A stretch of 64,000 nt of DNA from Pseudomonas sp. Irchel s3b2 (lineage in GTDB: Bacteria; Pseudomonadota; Gammaproteobacteria; Pseudomonadales; Pseudomonadaceae). The first letter of the stretch is position 1; every line of letters begins with the position of its first letter. The notes under the pieces were generated by a model that was not told where the DNA came from, did not search any database, and worked only from the letters and a program-made list of their open reading frames with translations. A program made the translations under genes and the position numbers. Below, one piece after another: positions 17,119 to 25,870 of the stretch. The stretch covers positions 1-64,000 of the forward strand of contig NZ_FYEB01000010.1 of NCBI RefSeq assembly GCF_900187445.1, in the 5' to 3' direction.

Positions 17119-17952
17119 TTAGTTGCGGGCCAAAGCCAACAACTTCTCCCGCCACGCAGCCTTAGCCGGCAGCGCCAGGAAGAACTCATTCAGCAACGAC
17201 TCCCGCGCCGGATAACAGAACGGCTCACCGCTCAAATCCATCACCTCACCACCCGCACCTTCCAGCACACCTTGCGCAGCCGCCGTGTCCCACTGCGAAG
17301 TCGGCGCCAACCGCGGATAGCAATCCGCCGCCCCTTCCGCCAGCAGGCAAAATTTCAGCGAGCTGCCGATATTCGCCAGTTGCAGCTCACCCAGGCTGTC
17401 ACTCAACCCCGCAAGTAACCGCTCCTGCTCAGGGCTCGTATGCCGACGACTGGCGACCACCGTGAACGCTTCACTCGCAGCCGGAACCTCGCGAACCTGA
17501 ATTGGCAACGGCTCGACACCTTTATCGCCGCGCCAGGCACCCAACCCGGCACCACCAACATAAAAGCGCCCATTGGTCGGCATCGACACCACGCCAAACA
17601 CCACACGTCCCTGCTCGATCAGCGCAATGTTGACGGTGAACTCTTCGCTGCCGGAGATGAACTCCTTGGTCCCGTCCAACGGATCGACCAGCCACCAGCG
17701 CTGCCAGGCGGCACGCACGCTCTGAGGGATATTGGCGTCCTCTTCGGACAACACCGGAATGCTCGGATCCAGCGCCGTCAGCCCGGCCAGAATCAGATGA
17801 TGAGCGGCCATGTCGGCGGCGGTGACCGGGGAATCATCGGACTTTGCAGTGACGGCAACATTGACGCGCCAGAACGGCAAGATCACCTCGCCAGCCTTCA
17901 AAGCCAGTTCAACGACCGGCGCCATCAGCGGATGGGGGAAATTCAACTTCAT
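17119..17952 (-). CDS. cysQ: 3'(2'),5'-bisphosphate nucleotidase
   Basis: This 277-residue inositol-monophosphatase-fold enzyme removes the 3'-phosphate from PAP (and PAPS), recycling the by-product of sulfate assimilation. Metal-site motifs are visible: SEEDAN near residue 68, WWLVDPLDGTKEFI near 85, and WDTAAAQGVLEGAGG near 220. It overlaps nudE by 4 bp, forming a nudE-cysQ operon divergent from yrfG, the same arrangement as in P. aeruginosa. The stop codon lies against a REP element. Confidence 0.95.
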   Translation of the reverse strand: MKLNFPHPLMAPVVELALKAGEVILPFWRVNVAVTAKSDDSPVTAADMAAHHLILAGLTALDPSIPVLSEEDANIPQSVRAAWQRWWLVDPLDGTKEFISGSEEFTVNIALIEQGRVVFGVVSMPTNGRFYVGGAGLGAWRGDKGVEPLPIQVREVPAASEAFTVVASRRHTSPEQERLLAGLSDSLGELQLANIGSSLKFCLLAEGAADCYPRLAPTSQWDTAAAQGVLEGAGGEVMDLSGEPFCYPARESLLNEFFLALPAKAAWREKLLALARN

Positions 17953-18515
17953 GGCAGGAACACCCCACGCTGAGTCAGCAAATCACGGACCAGGTACAGC
18001 GCCGCCAAGGCCCGGCCCTCTGTGAATTGCGGGTTCAGCGCCAAGGCCGACAATTCACGCAGGTTGACCTTGTCGACCCGCATCGGCTCGGGCTCGTCGC
18101 CCTCCAGGCGTTCTTCGTACAAATCGGAGGCCAGCACCACCTGGATTCTTTGGCTCATATAGCCGGGCGACAACGACAATTCGGTCAGATATTCCAGCTG
18201 CCGCGCACCATACCCGGCCTCCTCCATGAGCTCCCGCTCGGCCGCCGCCAACACATCTTCGCCCGGCTCGATCAAGCCTTTGGGCAGGGACAATTCGTAT
18301 GCATCGGTGCCGCCGCAGTATTCCTCCACCAATACGGCGTGCTCCGCATCGAGCATCGCCACGATCATCACTGCGCCATGCCCGGTGCCTTTGCTGACCA
18401 GACGCTCGTAAGTGCGTTCCACGCCATTGGAAAAGCGCAATTTCAGCTCTTCGACACAGAACAAACGGCTGGTAGCGACAATCTCGCGGGCGAGTACGGT
18501 GGGTTTCTGGCGCAT
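17949..18515 (-). CDS. nudE: ADP compounds hydrolase NudE
   Basis: This 188-residue Nudix hydrolase has a complete Nudix box (GLIEPGEDVLAAAERELMEE continuing AGYG, about residues 80-103). NudE cleaves ADP-ribose, NADH and diadenosine polyphosphates to AMP plus a second phosphate. It is the first gene of the nudE-cysQ pair. The linkage suggests clearing of adenosine nucleotides left over from sulfur metabolism. The start ATG has an AGGAGC site nearby. Confidence 0.94.
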   Translation of the reverse strand: MRQKPTVLAREIVATSRLFCVEELKLRFSNGVERTYERLVSKGTGHGAVMIVAMLDAEHAVLVEEYCGGTDAYELSLPKGLIEPGEDVLAAAERELMEEAGYGARQLEYLTELSLSPGYMSQRIQVVLASDLYEERLEGDEPEPMRVDKVNLRELSALALNPQFTEGRALAALYLVRDLLTQRGVFLP

Positions 18516-18605
18516 GGGAAGCTCCTTGGCGTGAACGCGTTACTATACCCGGCCTATCCTGATTGTTTATCCCGGATATCTTTTTTACCGCTGGAGAAGT
18601 TTTTT

Positions 18606-19268
18606 ATGTCCCTGCTGCCCTGGCGCGACATCGATACCGTTTTACTGGATATGGACGGCACGCTGCTGGACCTGCACTACGACAACCATTTCTGGATGGA
18701 ACATCTGCCCCAGCGTTATGCCGAGCTGCATGGGGTGAGCCGGGCCATGGCGGAGCTGGAATTGCAGCCGTTGTTCGAACGCAATGCCGGCCAGTTGCAG
18801 TGGTACTGCCTGGATTTCTGGAGCGCCGAGCTGAAGCTGTCGGTGCGCGAGCTGAAACTGGAAACCGCGCACTTGATCGCCCTGCGTCCGGATGCGGACA
18901 CTTTTCTGGCGGCGATCAAACGGGCCGGCAAACGCGTGGTACTGATCACCAACGCCCACCGCGACTCGCTGTCATTGAAGCTGGAACGAATTGAACTGGC
19001 GCCGTATTTCGAGCGACTGATCAGCTCTCATGATTACGGTTTTCCCAAGGAAAGCCCGCAGTTCTGGGATGCCTTGCAGGCCGACATCGGCTTCGACCCG
19101 ACGCGCAGTCTGTTTATCGACGACACGTTACCAATCCTGCGCAGTGCGCGCCATTTTGGCGTGGCGCATCTGCTGGCCGTGAGCGAGCCGGACAGTCGCA
19201 AAGGGCCGAAGGACACGGCCGAGTTTGCGGCGGTGGGGGATTATCGGGAATTGATTGCCGGGCTTTAG
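18606..19268 (+). CDS. yrfG: GMP/IMP nucleotidase YrfG (HAD family)
   Basis: This 220-residue HAD-superfamily phosphatase has motif I LLDMDGTLLDL near residue 14, motif II VVLITNAHRD near 108, and motif III/IV LFIDDTLPIL near 165. E. coli YrfG removes phosphate from GMP and IMP. The ATG at 18606 follows a GGAGAAG site; frames further upstream cross the nudE promoter and are rejected. It is divergent from nudE-cysQ, and all three handle nucleotides. Confidence 0.93.
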   Translation: MSLLPWRDIDTVLLDMDGTLLDLHYDNHFWMEHLPQRYAELHGVSRAMAELELQPLFERNAGQLQWYCLDFWSAELKLSVRELKLETAHLIALRPDADTFLAAIKRAGKRVVLITNAHRDSLSLKLERIELAPYFERLISSHDYGFPKESPQFWDALQADIGFDPTRSLFIDDTLPILRSARHFGVAHLLAVSEPDSRKGPKDTAEFAAVGDYRELIAGL

Positions 19269-19282
19269 ACCGAGTCGTCTGC

Positions 19283-19370
19283 TTCGCGGGCAAGCCTCGC
19301 TCCTACAGGTCCTGGTCGGCGCATGTTCCGCGAACGACCAGGACCTGTAGGAGCGAGGCTTGCCCGCGAA
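19283..19370. repeat. Paired inverted REP
   Basis: Near-perfect 88-bp palindrome: TTCGCGGGCAAGCCTCGCTC and its complement flank a second inverted repeat (CAGGTCCTGGTCG/CGACCAGGACCTG). It lies between convergent yrfG and the LysM gene and may act as a transcription end point. Confidence 0.9.
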
Positions 19371-19392
19371 GGCCATCACACGGTCTCGAACC

Positions 19393-19833
19393 TTACTCAG
19401 GAATCCGCAACACCTGCCCCGGATAGATCTTGTCCGGGTGCGAAAGCATTGGTTTGTTGGCCTCGAAGATTTTGTTGTACTTGTTCGCGTCGCCGTATTC
19501 GGCCTTGGAAATCGCGCTGAGGGTGTCGCCCTTTTTCACCGTAACGAAACGCGCGGCCTTCGCCACCGGCCCAGTCACAGTAATCTGGTCATCAACACTG
19601 CCGACACCTTGGATATTGCCCACGGCCAGCAGAATCTTTTCCTTTTCTTCCTGACTCGCCACTTCACCGGTGACGATGACTTTGTCGCCCTCGATGGTCG
19701 CCTGAACATTCGGATTACCCAGGCCGACCTTGCTGATGTGTTCCTTCAACTGCTCGCTGGCATTGGCATTGCCAGGTGTCAGCAGATCGATAAGTTTTTC
19801 GCCTGCTTCTTTCACAAAGCTAAAAATACTCAT
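19393..19833 (-). CDS. lysM: BON-LysM peptidoglycan-binding protein (YgaU-like)
   Basis: This 146-residue protein has a BON domain (about residues 25-88) and a C-terminal LysM domain (about 95-145, VTVKKGDTLSAISKAEYG ... IYPGQVLRIPE). It matches the YgaU/LysM stress protein, which binds peptidoglycan and, in E. coli, potassium. No signal peptide is evident. The ATG at 19833 has AGGAGCG ten bases upstream; the open frame beyond it lacks a good start. It sits in the same order as PA5178 in P. aeruginosa. Confidence 0.94.
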   Translation of the reverse strand: MSIFSFVKEAGEKLIDLLTPGNANASEQLKEHISKVGLGNPNVQATIEGDKVIVTGEVASQEEKEKILLAVGNIQGVGSVDDQITVTGPVAKAARFVTVKKGDTLSAISKAEYGDANKYNKIFEANKPMLSHPDKIYPGQVLRIPE

Positions 19834-19970
19834 GATGCACGCTCCTTGGGGTTTAGGTTCCAGACGCCAAAGACTAGACCAGCCTTGCGAAGCCCGGTTC
19901 CCGGCCGACCAATGACCCAACCCCGCGCAGGCGGTAGAATCGCAAACCTTGCCCGCGCCCTGGAGCGAAG

Positions 19971-20858
19971 ATGGACATCAAGCAGCTCAAATTCCTCATC
20001 GCACTCGACGAAACCCGGCACTTCGGCCAGGCCGCCGCGCGTTGTCACATTACCCAGCCGACCCTGTCCATGCGCCTGCGCAGCCTCGAAGAAGAGCTTG
20101 AACTGCCGTTGGTCAACCGCGGCCAGCGCTTCGAAGGTTTCACTGCGCCGGGCGAGCGCGTGCTGGCATGGGCGCGGACGGTGCTGGCGGCCTACGACGG
20201 TTTGCAGGCCGAAGCAGCAGCCTGTCGCGGCAACCTCGTGGGCACGTTGCGTCTGGGCGTGGTGCCACTGTCGAGTTTCGACCCGGTACCACTGATGCAA
20301 CGCCTGCACACAGAACACCCGAACCTGCGCTTCGAACTCTCGGCGCTAAGCTCCGAACAGATCCTTGAACAATTGGCGAATAACCGTCTCGATATCGGCG
20401 TCTCCTACCTGGAACGCCTGGACGGTGAGCGTTTCGATTCCCTGGCCTTCAGCGAAACCAGCATGGGCCTGCTTTACGATCAGCGTTTCTTCAGCTTCGG
20501 CGAGGCGCCGTTAAGCTGGGAATCGTTGATTGAACTGCCATTGGGCATGCTCACCAGCGGCATGCATTTTCGCCAGTCCATCGACCATAATTTCCACAGC
20601 CGTGGCTTGGCCCCTCAACCGTTGCTGCAAACCGATGCAGTCCACCAATTGTTACAAGCGGTACACGGCGGTCTGTGTTGCGCCGTGATGCCGCTGAACG
20701 GTGGCCTCGAAAACCTCACCGATCACTTGCGCCTGCAACCCATCGAAAACGCCCAGACCCTCGCCCGGCTAGGGCTGATCATGCGTCGCAGCGCTCCACG
20801 TTCGGCGCTCGCAGAAGCCTGTTTCGCGATCTATCAGCAATCACTGACAGCCTCTTGA
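19971..20858 (+). CDS. LysR-type transcriptional regulator
   Basis: This 295-residue LysR protein begins MDIKQLKFLIALDETRHFGQ, an OxyR-like helix-turn-helix (about residues 1-60), followed by an effector domain (about 90-290). It lies just upstream of fdhD-fdhF and corresponds in position to PA5179, so those genes are plausible targets. A 274-bp palindromic element now separates it from fdhD. Effector unknown; no peroxide-sensing cysteine pair like OxyR's is evident. Confidence 0.88.
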   Translation: MDIKQLKFLIALDETRHFGQAAARCHITQPTLSMRLRSLEEELELPLVNRGQRFEGFTAPGERVLAWARTVLAAYDGLQAEAAACRGNLVGTLRLGVVPLSSFDPVPLMQRLHTEHPNLRFELSALSSEQILEQLANNRLDIGVSYLERLDGERFDSLAFSETSMGLLYDQRFFSFGEAPLSWESLIELPLGMLTSGMHFRQSIDHNFHSRGLAPQPLLQTDAVHQLLQAVHGGLCCAVMPLNGGLENLTDHLRLQPIENAQTLARLGLIMRRSAPRSALAEACFAIYQQSLTAS

Positions 20859-21212
20859 TCGACCTCATCTATCGGTGGATCAGTAATAGCGATTAGACGC
20901 GACAAGTTGACGCGCCTAGTCTTAGGGGGCGTTCTCAATTAGTTTCCCCGCCGCGTTGTCGCCTTAAAGCGGGCCAGGCAAGGCGCAGGCCGCTGGGAAT
21001 GGTTGTTCCCTTTCCAAGGCCTGCAACGCAGCCTGGCCCGCTTTAAGGCACAACCCGAAGGGCCGGGCCTGCTGTTGTGCAGGGCTGCGTTGCTCGAAGC
21101 TTATTTGGAATGACCAAACCACGCTTCTCGCGCCTTCCCCTGCACAACAGCAGACCCGGCGCGGCGGGGAAACCAATTGAGAACGCCCCCTAAGCTGACC
21201 AAACCGTTGGTG
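20859..21212. other. Gap filled by palindromic element
   Basis: Of this 354-bp gap, 274 bp are the three-armed inverted repeat element (20921-21194). Only about 60 bp after the LysR stop and 18 bp before fdhD are ordinary spacer. No terminator with a T-run was seen. Confidence 0.6.
20921..21194. mobile_element. Three-armed palindromic MITE-like element
   Basis: Terminal inverted repeats of 35 bp with one mismatch (20921-20955 and 21160-21194, starting CTTAGGGGGCGTTCTCAATT) enclose two further hairpins: a 19-bp stem (20961-20979 with 21031-21049, GCCTTAAAGCGGGCCAGGC) and a 22-23-bp stem (21062-21083 with 21138-21160, around CCTGCTGTTGTGCAGGG). There is no coding frame. The layout is a cloverleaf, as in non-autonomous transposable elements. 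Parent IS not identified. Confidence 0.75.
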
Positions 21213-22058
21213 ATGCCCATGAACGCCAAGCGCCCTGCCCGCGCGGCGCCTGCTGTTGAAACGCCCGCGACCGCCGCAAGCCAGACCTACAGTTACTGCA
21301 ACCTTGAATACACCGAATCGGCCAGCACCGCGCTGGCCGAGGAAGTTGCGTTGGCAATCGCCTACAACGGCATCAGCCAGGCGGTCATGTTGGTGACGCC
21401 GACGGACCTTGAAGACTTCATCGTCGGCTTCAGCCTCGGCAGCGGCATCATCGAAGACGCTTCAGATATCTACGACTTGCAACTCAGCGGCACGGGGTCG
21501 GCGCAATATGCGCAAGTGACTATCGCCAACCGCGCCTTCTGGAACCTCAAGCAGCAGCGTCGGCAACTGGCCGGCACCAGCGGTTGTGGGCTCTGCGGCG
21601 TGGAAGCCGTGGAGCAAGCACTGCCCGACCTCAAAGTACTGCCAGGCGCCCCACTGCCCCCGGCCGAATGGCTGGATGGATTGCGCCATCGCATCGGCGA
21701 ATTCCAGCCTCTGGGTCAGCATTGCGGTGCGGTGCATGCGGCGGTGTTCATGAATGGAAACGGCGAATTGCTGCTGGGCCGCGAAGACATTGGTCGGCAC
21801 AACGCTCTCGACAAGCTGATCGGCGGGTTGATCCGCCAGAAGATCCCGACCACTGGCGGCCTGGCGATTGTCACCAGCCGTTGCAGCCTTGAATTGATCC
21901 AGAAAGTTTTACGCGCCGGCATCCAGACCCTGGTCAGCCTGTCGTCGCCCACGAGCCTTGCCGTGCAATGGGCCCGTCGACACAACCTCAACCTCATCCA
22001 CCTGCCGCAGAAAAATGCGCCACGGGTTTACAGCCCTGCTAGAGAGAATCAAGCGTGA
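21213..22058 (+). CDS. fdhD: Formate dehydrogenase accessory sulfurtransferase
   Basis: This 281-residue FdhD protein transfers sulfur to the molybdenum cofactor of formate dehydrogenase. The conserved paired-cysteine loop GTSGCGLCGVEAVEQ and the GREDIGRHNALDKLIG motif are present. ATG codons at 21213 and 21219 are both possible; neither has a clear ribosome site. The palindromic element ends only 18 bp upstream, so the native leader may have been altered. It overlaps the oxidoreductase gene by 4 bp, showing coupling to its client enzyme. Confidence 0.93.
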   Translation: MPMNAKRPARAAPAVETPATAASQTYSYCNLEYTESASTALAEEVALAIAYNGISQAVMLVTPTDLEDFIVGFSLGSGIIEDASDIYDLQLSGTGSAQYAQVTIANRAFWNLKQQRRQLAGTSGCGLCGVEAVEQALPDLKVLPGAPLPPAEWLDGLRHRIGEFQPLGQHCGAVHAAVFMNGNGELLLGREDIGRHNALDKLIGGLIRQKIPTTGGLAIVTSRCSLELIQKVLRAGIQTLVSLSSPTSLAVQWARRHNLNLIHLPQKNAPRVYSPARENQA

Positions 22059-24403
22059 GCCAACATCGTCAAGCCGACCAGAAACCCGTCCCCCGCTACA
22101 AGCCCTACAAAGGCCCAGCCGGTGGCTGGGGCGCGCTGATCAGCGTCGCCCAGGCCTGGTTGACCAGCGATAACGCGCTGAAAAACCTCCGCATCATGCT
22201 CAAGACCAACCAGAACGGCGGCTTCGACTGCCCCGGTTGCGCCTGGGGCGATTCTCCGGAAAAGGGCATGGTGATGTTCTGCGAGAACGGCGCCAAAGCG
22301 GTGAACTGGGAAGCGACCAAACGTCGTGTCGACGGCGCGTTCTTCGCCAAACACAGCGTCAGCTCGCTGCTGGAGCAGAGCGACTACTGGCTCGAGTATC
22401 AGGGCCGATTGACCGAACCGATGAGCTACGACGCCGAGACCGATCGCTACAAACCCATCAGCTGGGAAGACGCCTTCGCGCTGATTGGTAAACATTTGCA
22501 AGGCCTGTCGAGCCCGGACCAAGCCGAGTTCTACACCTCGGGTCGCGCCAGCAACGAAGCGGCGTACCTCTATCAGCTGTTCGTGCGCGCCTACGGCACC
22601 AACAACTTTCCCGACTGCTCGAACATGTGCCACGAGGCCAGCGGTGTGGCCATGGCGCAAAGTATCGGCGTTGGCAAAGGCACCGTGACCTTCGATGATT
22701 TCGAACACGCCGATGCGATTTTCGTCTGGGGGCAGAACCCCGGCACCAATCACCCACGGATGCTCGAACCCCTGCGCGAAGCAGTGAAACGCGGTGCTCA
22801 GGTAGTGTGCGTCAACCCGCTGAAAGAACGCGGACTGGAACGCTTCCAGCACCCGCAGCATCCGCTGGAAATGCTCACCAACGGCGACAAGCCGACCAAC
22901 ACCGCCTACTTCCGTCCTGCATTGGGCGGCGACATGGCGGTGCTGCGTGGCATGGCGAAGTTCCTGCTGCAATGGGAACGCGATGCGCAGAAGACCGGCG
23001 CCCCGGCGGTGTTCGATCACGACTTCCTGAATGAACATGTCGTCAACGTGCTGGAATACATGGGCGTCATCGACGACACCCCATGGGAACAGATCGTCGA
23101 ACAGTCCGGCCTGACGCTGGTGGAGATCGAGCAAGCCGCGCGTATGTACGCCAAAGGCAAGAACGTGATCATGTGCTGGGCCATGGGCATCACCCAGCAT
23201 CGTCATTCGGTGCCGACCATCCAGGAAATCGCCAACCTGATGCTGCTGCGCGGCAACATCGGTCGGCCGGGTGCCGGTCTGTGCCCGGTGCGTGGCCACA
23301 GTAACGTGCAGGGCGACCGGACGATGGGCATCAACGAACGTCCACCGGTGGCGTTTCTCGATGCCCTTGAGCGGCGCTTCCAGTTCAAGGTGCCGCGTGA
23401 AAACGGCCACAACGTGGTCGAGGCGATTCATGCCATGGCCGACGGCCGCTCGAAAGTCTTCATCGGCCTGGGCGGTAACTTCGCCCAAGCCACCCCGGAC
23501 AGCACGCGCACCTTCCAGGCCCTGGCCAATTGCGACCTGACCGTGCAGATCAGCACCAAGCTCAACCGCAGCCATTTGGCCCACGGCAAAGATGCGCTGA
23601 TCCTGCCGTGCCTGGGCCGTACCGACATCGATATCCAGACTGAAGGCGCCCAAGCGGTGACCGTGGAAGACTCGTTCAGCATGGTCCATGCCTCCAACGG
23701 TCAATTACAGCCGCTGTCGAACCAGATGCGCTCGGAGCCTGCGATCATCGCCGGTATCGCCGCCGCAACCCTGGGCAGCAAACCGGTGGACTGGAACTGG
23801 CTGGTGGCCGATTACAGCCGCATCCGCGACCTGATCGCCGAGACCATTCCGGGCTTCCGGGACTTCAACGAAAAGATTCAGAACCCGGGTGGTTTCCATC
23901 TGGGTAACAGCGCCGGCGCACGTCGCTGGAATACTCCATCGGGTCGGGCCAACTTCCGGGCGAACAGGCTGCCCAAAGACCTGGTGCACGAACGCACCCG
24001 CGCCACCGGCGTGCTGCCGGACCTGATCATGCAGTCGATGCGTTCCCACGATCAGTACAACACCACGATTTATGGTCTTGATGACCGTTATCGCGGGGTG
24101 AAAGGTCAGCGGAATGTATTGTTCGTCAATGAAGCCGACATCATTCGCCTGGGCTTCAAACCGGGACAGAAGGCTGACATTGTTTCGATCTGGGATGATG
24201 GCCGTGAGCGTCGGGTGAAGGGTTTCACGCTGCTGGCGTTTGATATTCCTGCCGGGCAAGCGGCCGCTTACTATCCGGAAGTGAACCCGTTGGTGCCGCT
24301 GGAAAGTACCGGGGATGGCAGTCATACGCCGACGTCGAAGTTTGTGGCGATTCGGTTGGAGGCGGCGAGTGAGACTGGGTTGATTATGGCGAAGTCGGCT
24401 TAA
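22055..24403 (+). CDS. FdhF/YdeP-family molybdopterin oxidoreductase
   Basis: This 782-residue molybdopterin-dependent oxidoreductase resembles the YdeP/FdhA-like alpha subunits. It has an N-terminal CPGCAWGDSP motif, the molybdenum-ligand region FPDCSNMCHEASGVAM near residue 185, GQNPGTNHPRMLEP near 225, and a C-terminal molydopterin dinucleotide domain (about 660-780). Start is GTG at 22055, overlapping fdhD (GTGA). No iron-sulfur or cytochrome subunit genes follow, so its electron partner is unknown. The true substrate (formate or other) is not proven; in E. coli YdeP is tied to acid resistance. Confidence 0.9.
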   Translation: MSQHRQADQKPVPRYKPYKGPAGGWGALISVAQAWLTSDNALKNLRIMLKTNQNGGFDCPGCAWGDSPEKGMVMFCENGAKAVNWEATKRRVDGAFFAKHSVSSLLEQSDYWLEYQGRLTEPMSYDAETDRYKPISWEDAFALIGKHLQGLSSPDQAEFYTSGRASNEAAYLYQLFVRAYGTNNFPDCSNMCHEASGVAMAQSIGVGKGTVTFDDFEHADAIFVWGQNPGTNHPRMLEPLREAVKRGAQVVCVNPLKERGLERFQHPQHPLEMLTNGDKPTNTAYFRPALGGDMAVLRGMAKFLLQWERDAQKTGAPAVFDHDFLNEHVVNVLEYMGVIDDTPWEQIVEQSGLTLVEIEQAARMYAKGKNVIMCWAMGITQHRHSVPTIQEIANLMLLRGNIGRPGAGLCPVRGHSNVQGDRTMGINERPPVAFLDALERRFQFKVPRENGHNVVEAIHAMADGRSKVFIGLGGNFAQATPDSTRTFQALANCDLTVQISTKLNRSHLAHGKDALILPCLGRTDIDIQTEGAQAVTVEDSFSMVHASNGQLQPLSNQMRSEPAIIAGIAAATLGSKPVDWNWLVADYSRIRDLIAETIPGFRDFNEKIQNPGGFHLGNSAGARRWNTPSGRANFRANRLPKDLVHERTRATGVLPDLIMQSMRSHDQYNTTIYGLDDRYRGVKGQRNVLFVNEADIIRLGFKPGQKADIVSIWDDGRERRVKGFTLLAFDIPAGQAAAYYPEVNPLVPLESTGDGSHTPTSKFVAIRLEAASETGLIMAKSA

Positions 24404-24424
24404 CGCGGCAGTAGGTATGGCCTC

Positions 24425-24514
24425 TTCGCGGGCAAGCCTCGCTCCTACAGATTGTGTTTCGTTCTCAGAATATGCGTATGACGCAAATCTGTAGGAGCGA
24501 GGCTTGCCCGCGAA
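24425..24514. repeat. Paired inverted REP
   Basis: Inverted REP units (TTCGCGGGCAAGCCTCGCTC and complement) about 40 bp apart, just after the oxidoreductase gene. Confidence 0.9.
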
Positions 24515-24575
24515 GACATTCGACTTGGCAACACATGTATCGACCCCTTCGAACACTTTCCAATCGCCCACAAAA

Positions 24576-24605
24576 AAAGGCCGTTTTTATATAAAAACGG
24601 CCTTT
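24576..24605. terminator. Perfect 30-bp palindromic terminator
   Basis: AAAGGCCGTTTTTAT and its exact complement form a perfect hairpin with A and T runs. It sits downstream of fdhF and upstream of the glycine-zipper gene. The rest of the 24404-24760 gap is a REP pair and an AT-rich promoter region. Confidence 0.75.
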
Positions 24606-24760
24606 GCGAATTAGTTAAAGACCGGCGAAAAACACTTAAGTTCCGCCCAAAAAACAGTAACTTATAGAATTGTGTTCAAGTCGTGTTATTCGTCGGATTT
24701 CGATTGTCACAACCACAACACAGCCTCAGGATCGCGCCGTCATCCCCTTGAGGTTCCTCT

Positions 24761-25243
24761 ATGAAGTTCTCCTCGATTCTCTTGTTGTCCCTTGGCCTGG
24801 TCAGTGGCTTCGCTTCTGCAGGCGGCACCACCGAAGCGGGTGTGGGCGGCGCATTGGGCGGGGTTCTTGGCTCGGTCGTCGGTCAATCGTTAGGCGGCAG
24901 TACAGGTTCAACCATTGGCGCAGCCCTGGGCGGCGCGGGTGGTAGCGCAGTCGGCGCAGACAAACGCAGCCGTGGCGAAGCCGCCATTGGTGGTGCGCTG
25001 GGCGCAGCAGGCGGCAACGTTGTCGGCCGCAGCATGGGCGGCACCACCGGCAGCCTGATCGGCTCCGCAGCAGGCGGCGGCGCCGGTGGCGCGTTGGGTA
25101 ACTACATGGGCAGAGAGAGTGATCGCGACGATGATCGTCGTTCCTATCGTGACCGTGACGATCGTCGCTACTACCGTGACGGCCATCCAGGTCGTGGCCA
25201 TGCCTATGGCCATCGCAAGCATAAACATCGCTATCGCGACTGA
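24761..25243 (+). CDS. Exported glycine-zipper protein
   Basis: This 160-residue protein starts with a signal peptide (residues 1-20, cleaved after GFASA). A long glycine-zipper region follows (about 25-117), with repeated GGALGG, GSVVGQSLGG and IGAALGGAGG patterns of small residues that pack as membrane-inserting helices. The C-terminus (118-160) is rich in Arg, Asp, Tyr and His (DRDDRRYYRDG, GHRKHKHRYRD). Such proteins sit in the envelope. The function is unknown. It is monocistronic between two terminators. Confidence 0.85.
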   Translation: MKFSSILLLSLGLVSGFASAGGTTEAGVGGALGGVLGSVVGQSLGGSTGSTIGAALGGAGGSAVGADKRSRGEAAIGGALGAAGGNVVGRSMGGTTGSLIGSAAGGGAGGALGNYMGRESDRDDDRRSYRDRDDRRYYRDGHPGRGHAYGHRKHKHRYRD

Positions 25244-25272
25244 GGCTTGAATCGCCTCGTTGACCGGTAGAT

Positions 25273-25307
25273 AAAAAAATCGCAGCCCTCGGGCTGCGAT
25301 TTTTTTT
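25273..25307. terminator. Bidirectional Rho-independent terminator
   Basis: AAAAAAATCGCAGCCC and GGGCTGCGATTTTTTT form a strong symmetrical hairpin between the convergent glycine-zipper and thioesterase genes. Confidence 0.9.
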
Positions 25308-25312
25308 GCCCC

Positions 25313-25732
25313 TCAAAGCGCTAGCCGCTCCAATGCACCGCGCAATCCGGCAGGAATCGCCACCGGTTGATTCGATGCCCTATCCACGAACACATGCACG
25401 AAGCGCCCCGCCGCACAGGCTTCCTCTTCATCCGCCTTGAACACCGCCAGTTCGTATTGCACCGAACTGTTGCCCAACTTGCCGACCCGCAGGCCAATCT
25501 CGATCCGGTCCGGGAAAGCGATGGAGGCAAAGTAGTCGCAGGCGGAACTCACCACAAAACCCACCACCTCGCCGTCATGGATATCCAGCCCGCCGACTTC
25601 GATCAGGTAGGTGTTCACCGCCGTGTCGAAGAAACTGTAGTAGGTGACATTGTTGACGTGACCGTAGGCGTCATTGTCATGCCAGCGGGTGGTGATGGGC
25701 TGGAAGTGCGGGTAGTCGGAGCGTTGGGGCAT
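25313..25732 (-). CDS. 4HBT-family acyl-CoA thioesterase
   Basis: This 139-residue hotdog-fold thioesterase has the signature RWHDNDAYGHVNNVTYYSFFD (its Asp and GHVNN loop are near residues 18-26), used by 4-hydroxybenzoyl-CoA-type thioesterases. I place the start at 25732, where AAAGGA lies nine bases upstream. An ATG at 25750 is also in frame but adjoins a REP. It precedes, on the same strand order, a 3-hydroxyacyl-CoA dehydrogenase, so a role in acyl-CoA breakdown is likely. Confidence 0.87.
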   Translation of the reverse strand: MPQRSDYPHFQPITTRWHDNDAYGHVNNVTYYSFFDTAVNTYLIEVGGLDIHDGEVVGFVVSSACDYFASIAFPDRIEIGLRVGKLGNSSVQYELAVFKADEEEACAAGRFVHVFVDRASNQPVAIPAGLRGALERLAL

Positions 25733-25750
25733 CGGAGCGGGTCCTTTCAT

Positions 25751-25861
25751 GATCGTTCCCACGCTCTGCGTGGGAATGCAGTCCGTGACGCTCTGCGTCA
25801 CATTCAGGAGCGGACGCAGAGCGTCCATGGAGGCGTTCCCACGCAGAGCGTAGAAACGATC
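25751..25861. repeat. Long cruciform REP (about 110 bp)
   Basis: Begins GATCGTTCCCACGCTCTGCG and ends with AAACGATC. It has inner hairpins GTGACGC/GCGTCAC and GGACGC/GCGTCC. It fills the space between the dehydrogenase stop and the thioesterase start. Confidence 0.85.
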
Positions 25862-25870
25862 AGTATAAAA

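Noticed and set aside
22049..23704. Long antisense frame over the molybdopterin oxidoreductase
   Set aside because: Composition (His, Arg, Val rich) and lack of any family match are typical of antisense frames in high-GC genes.
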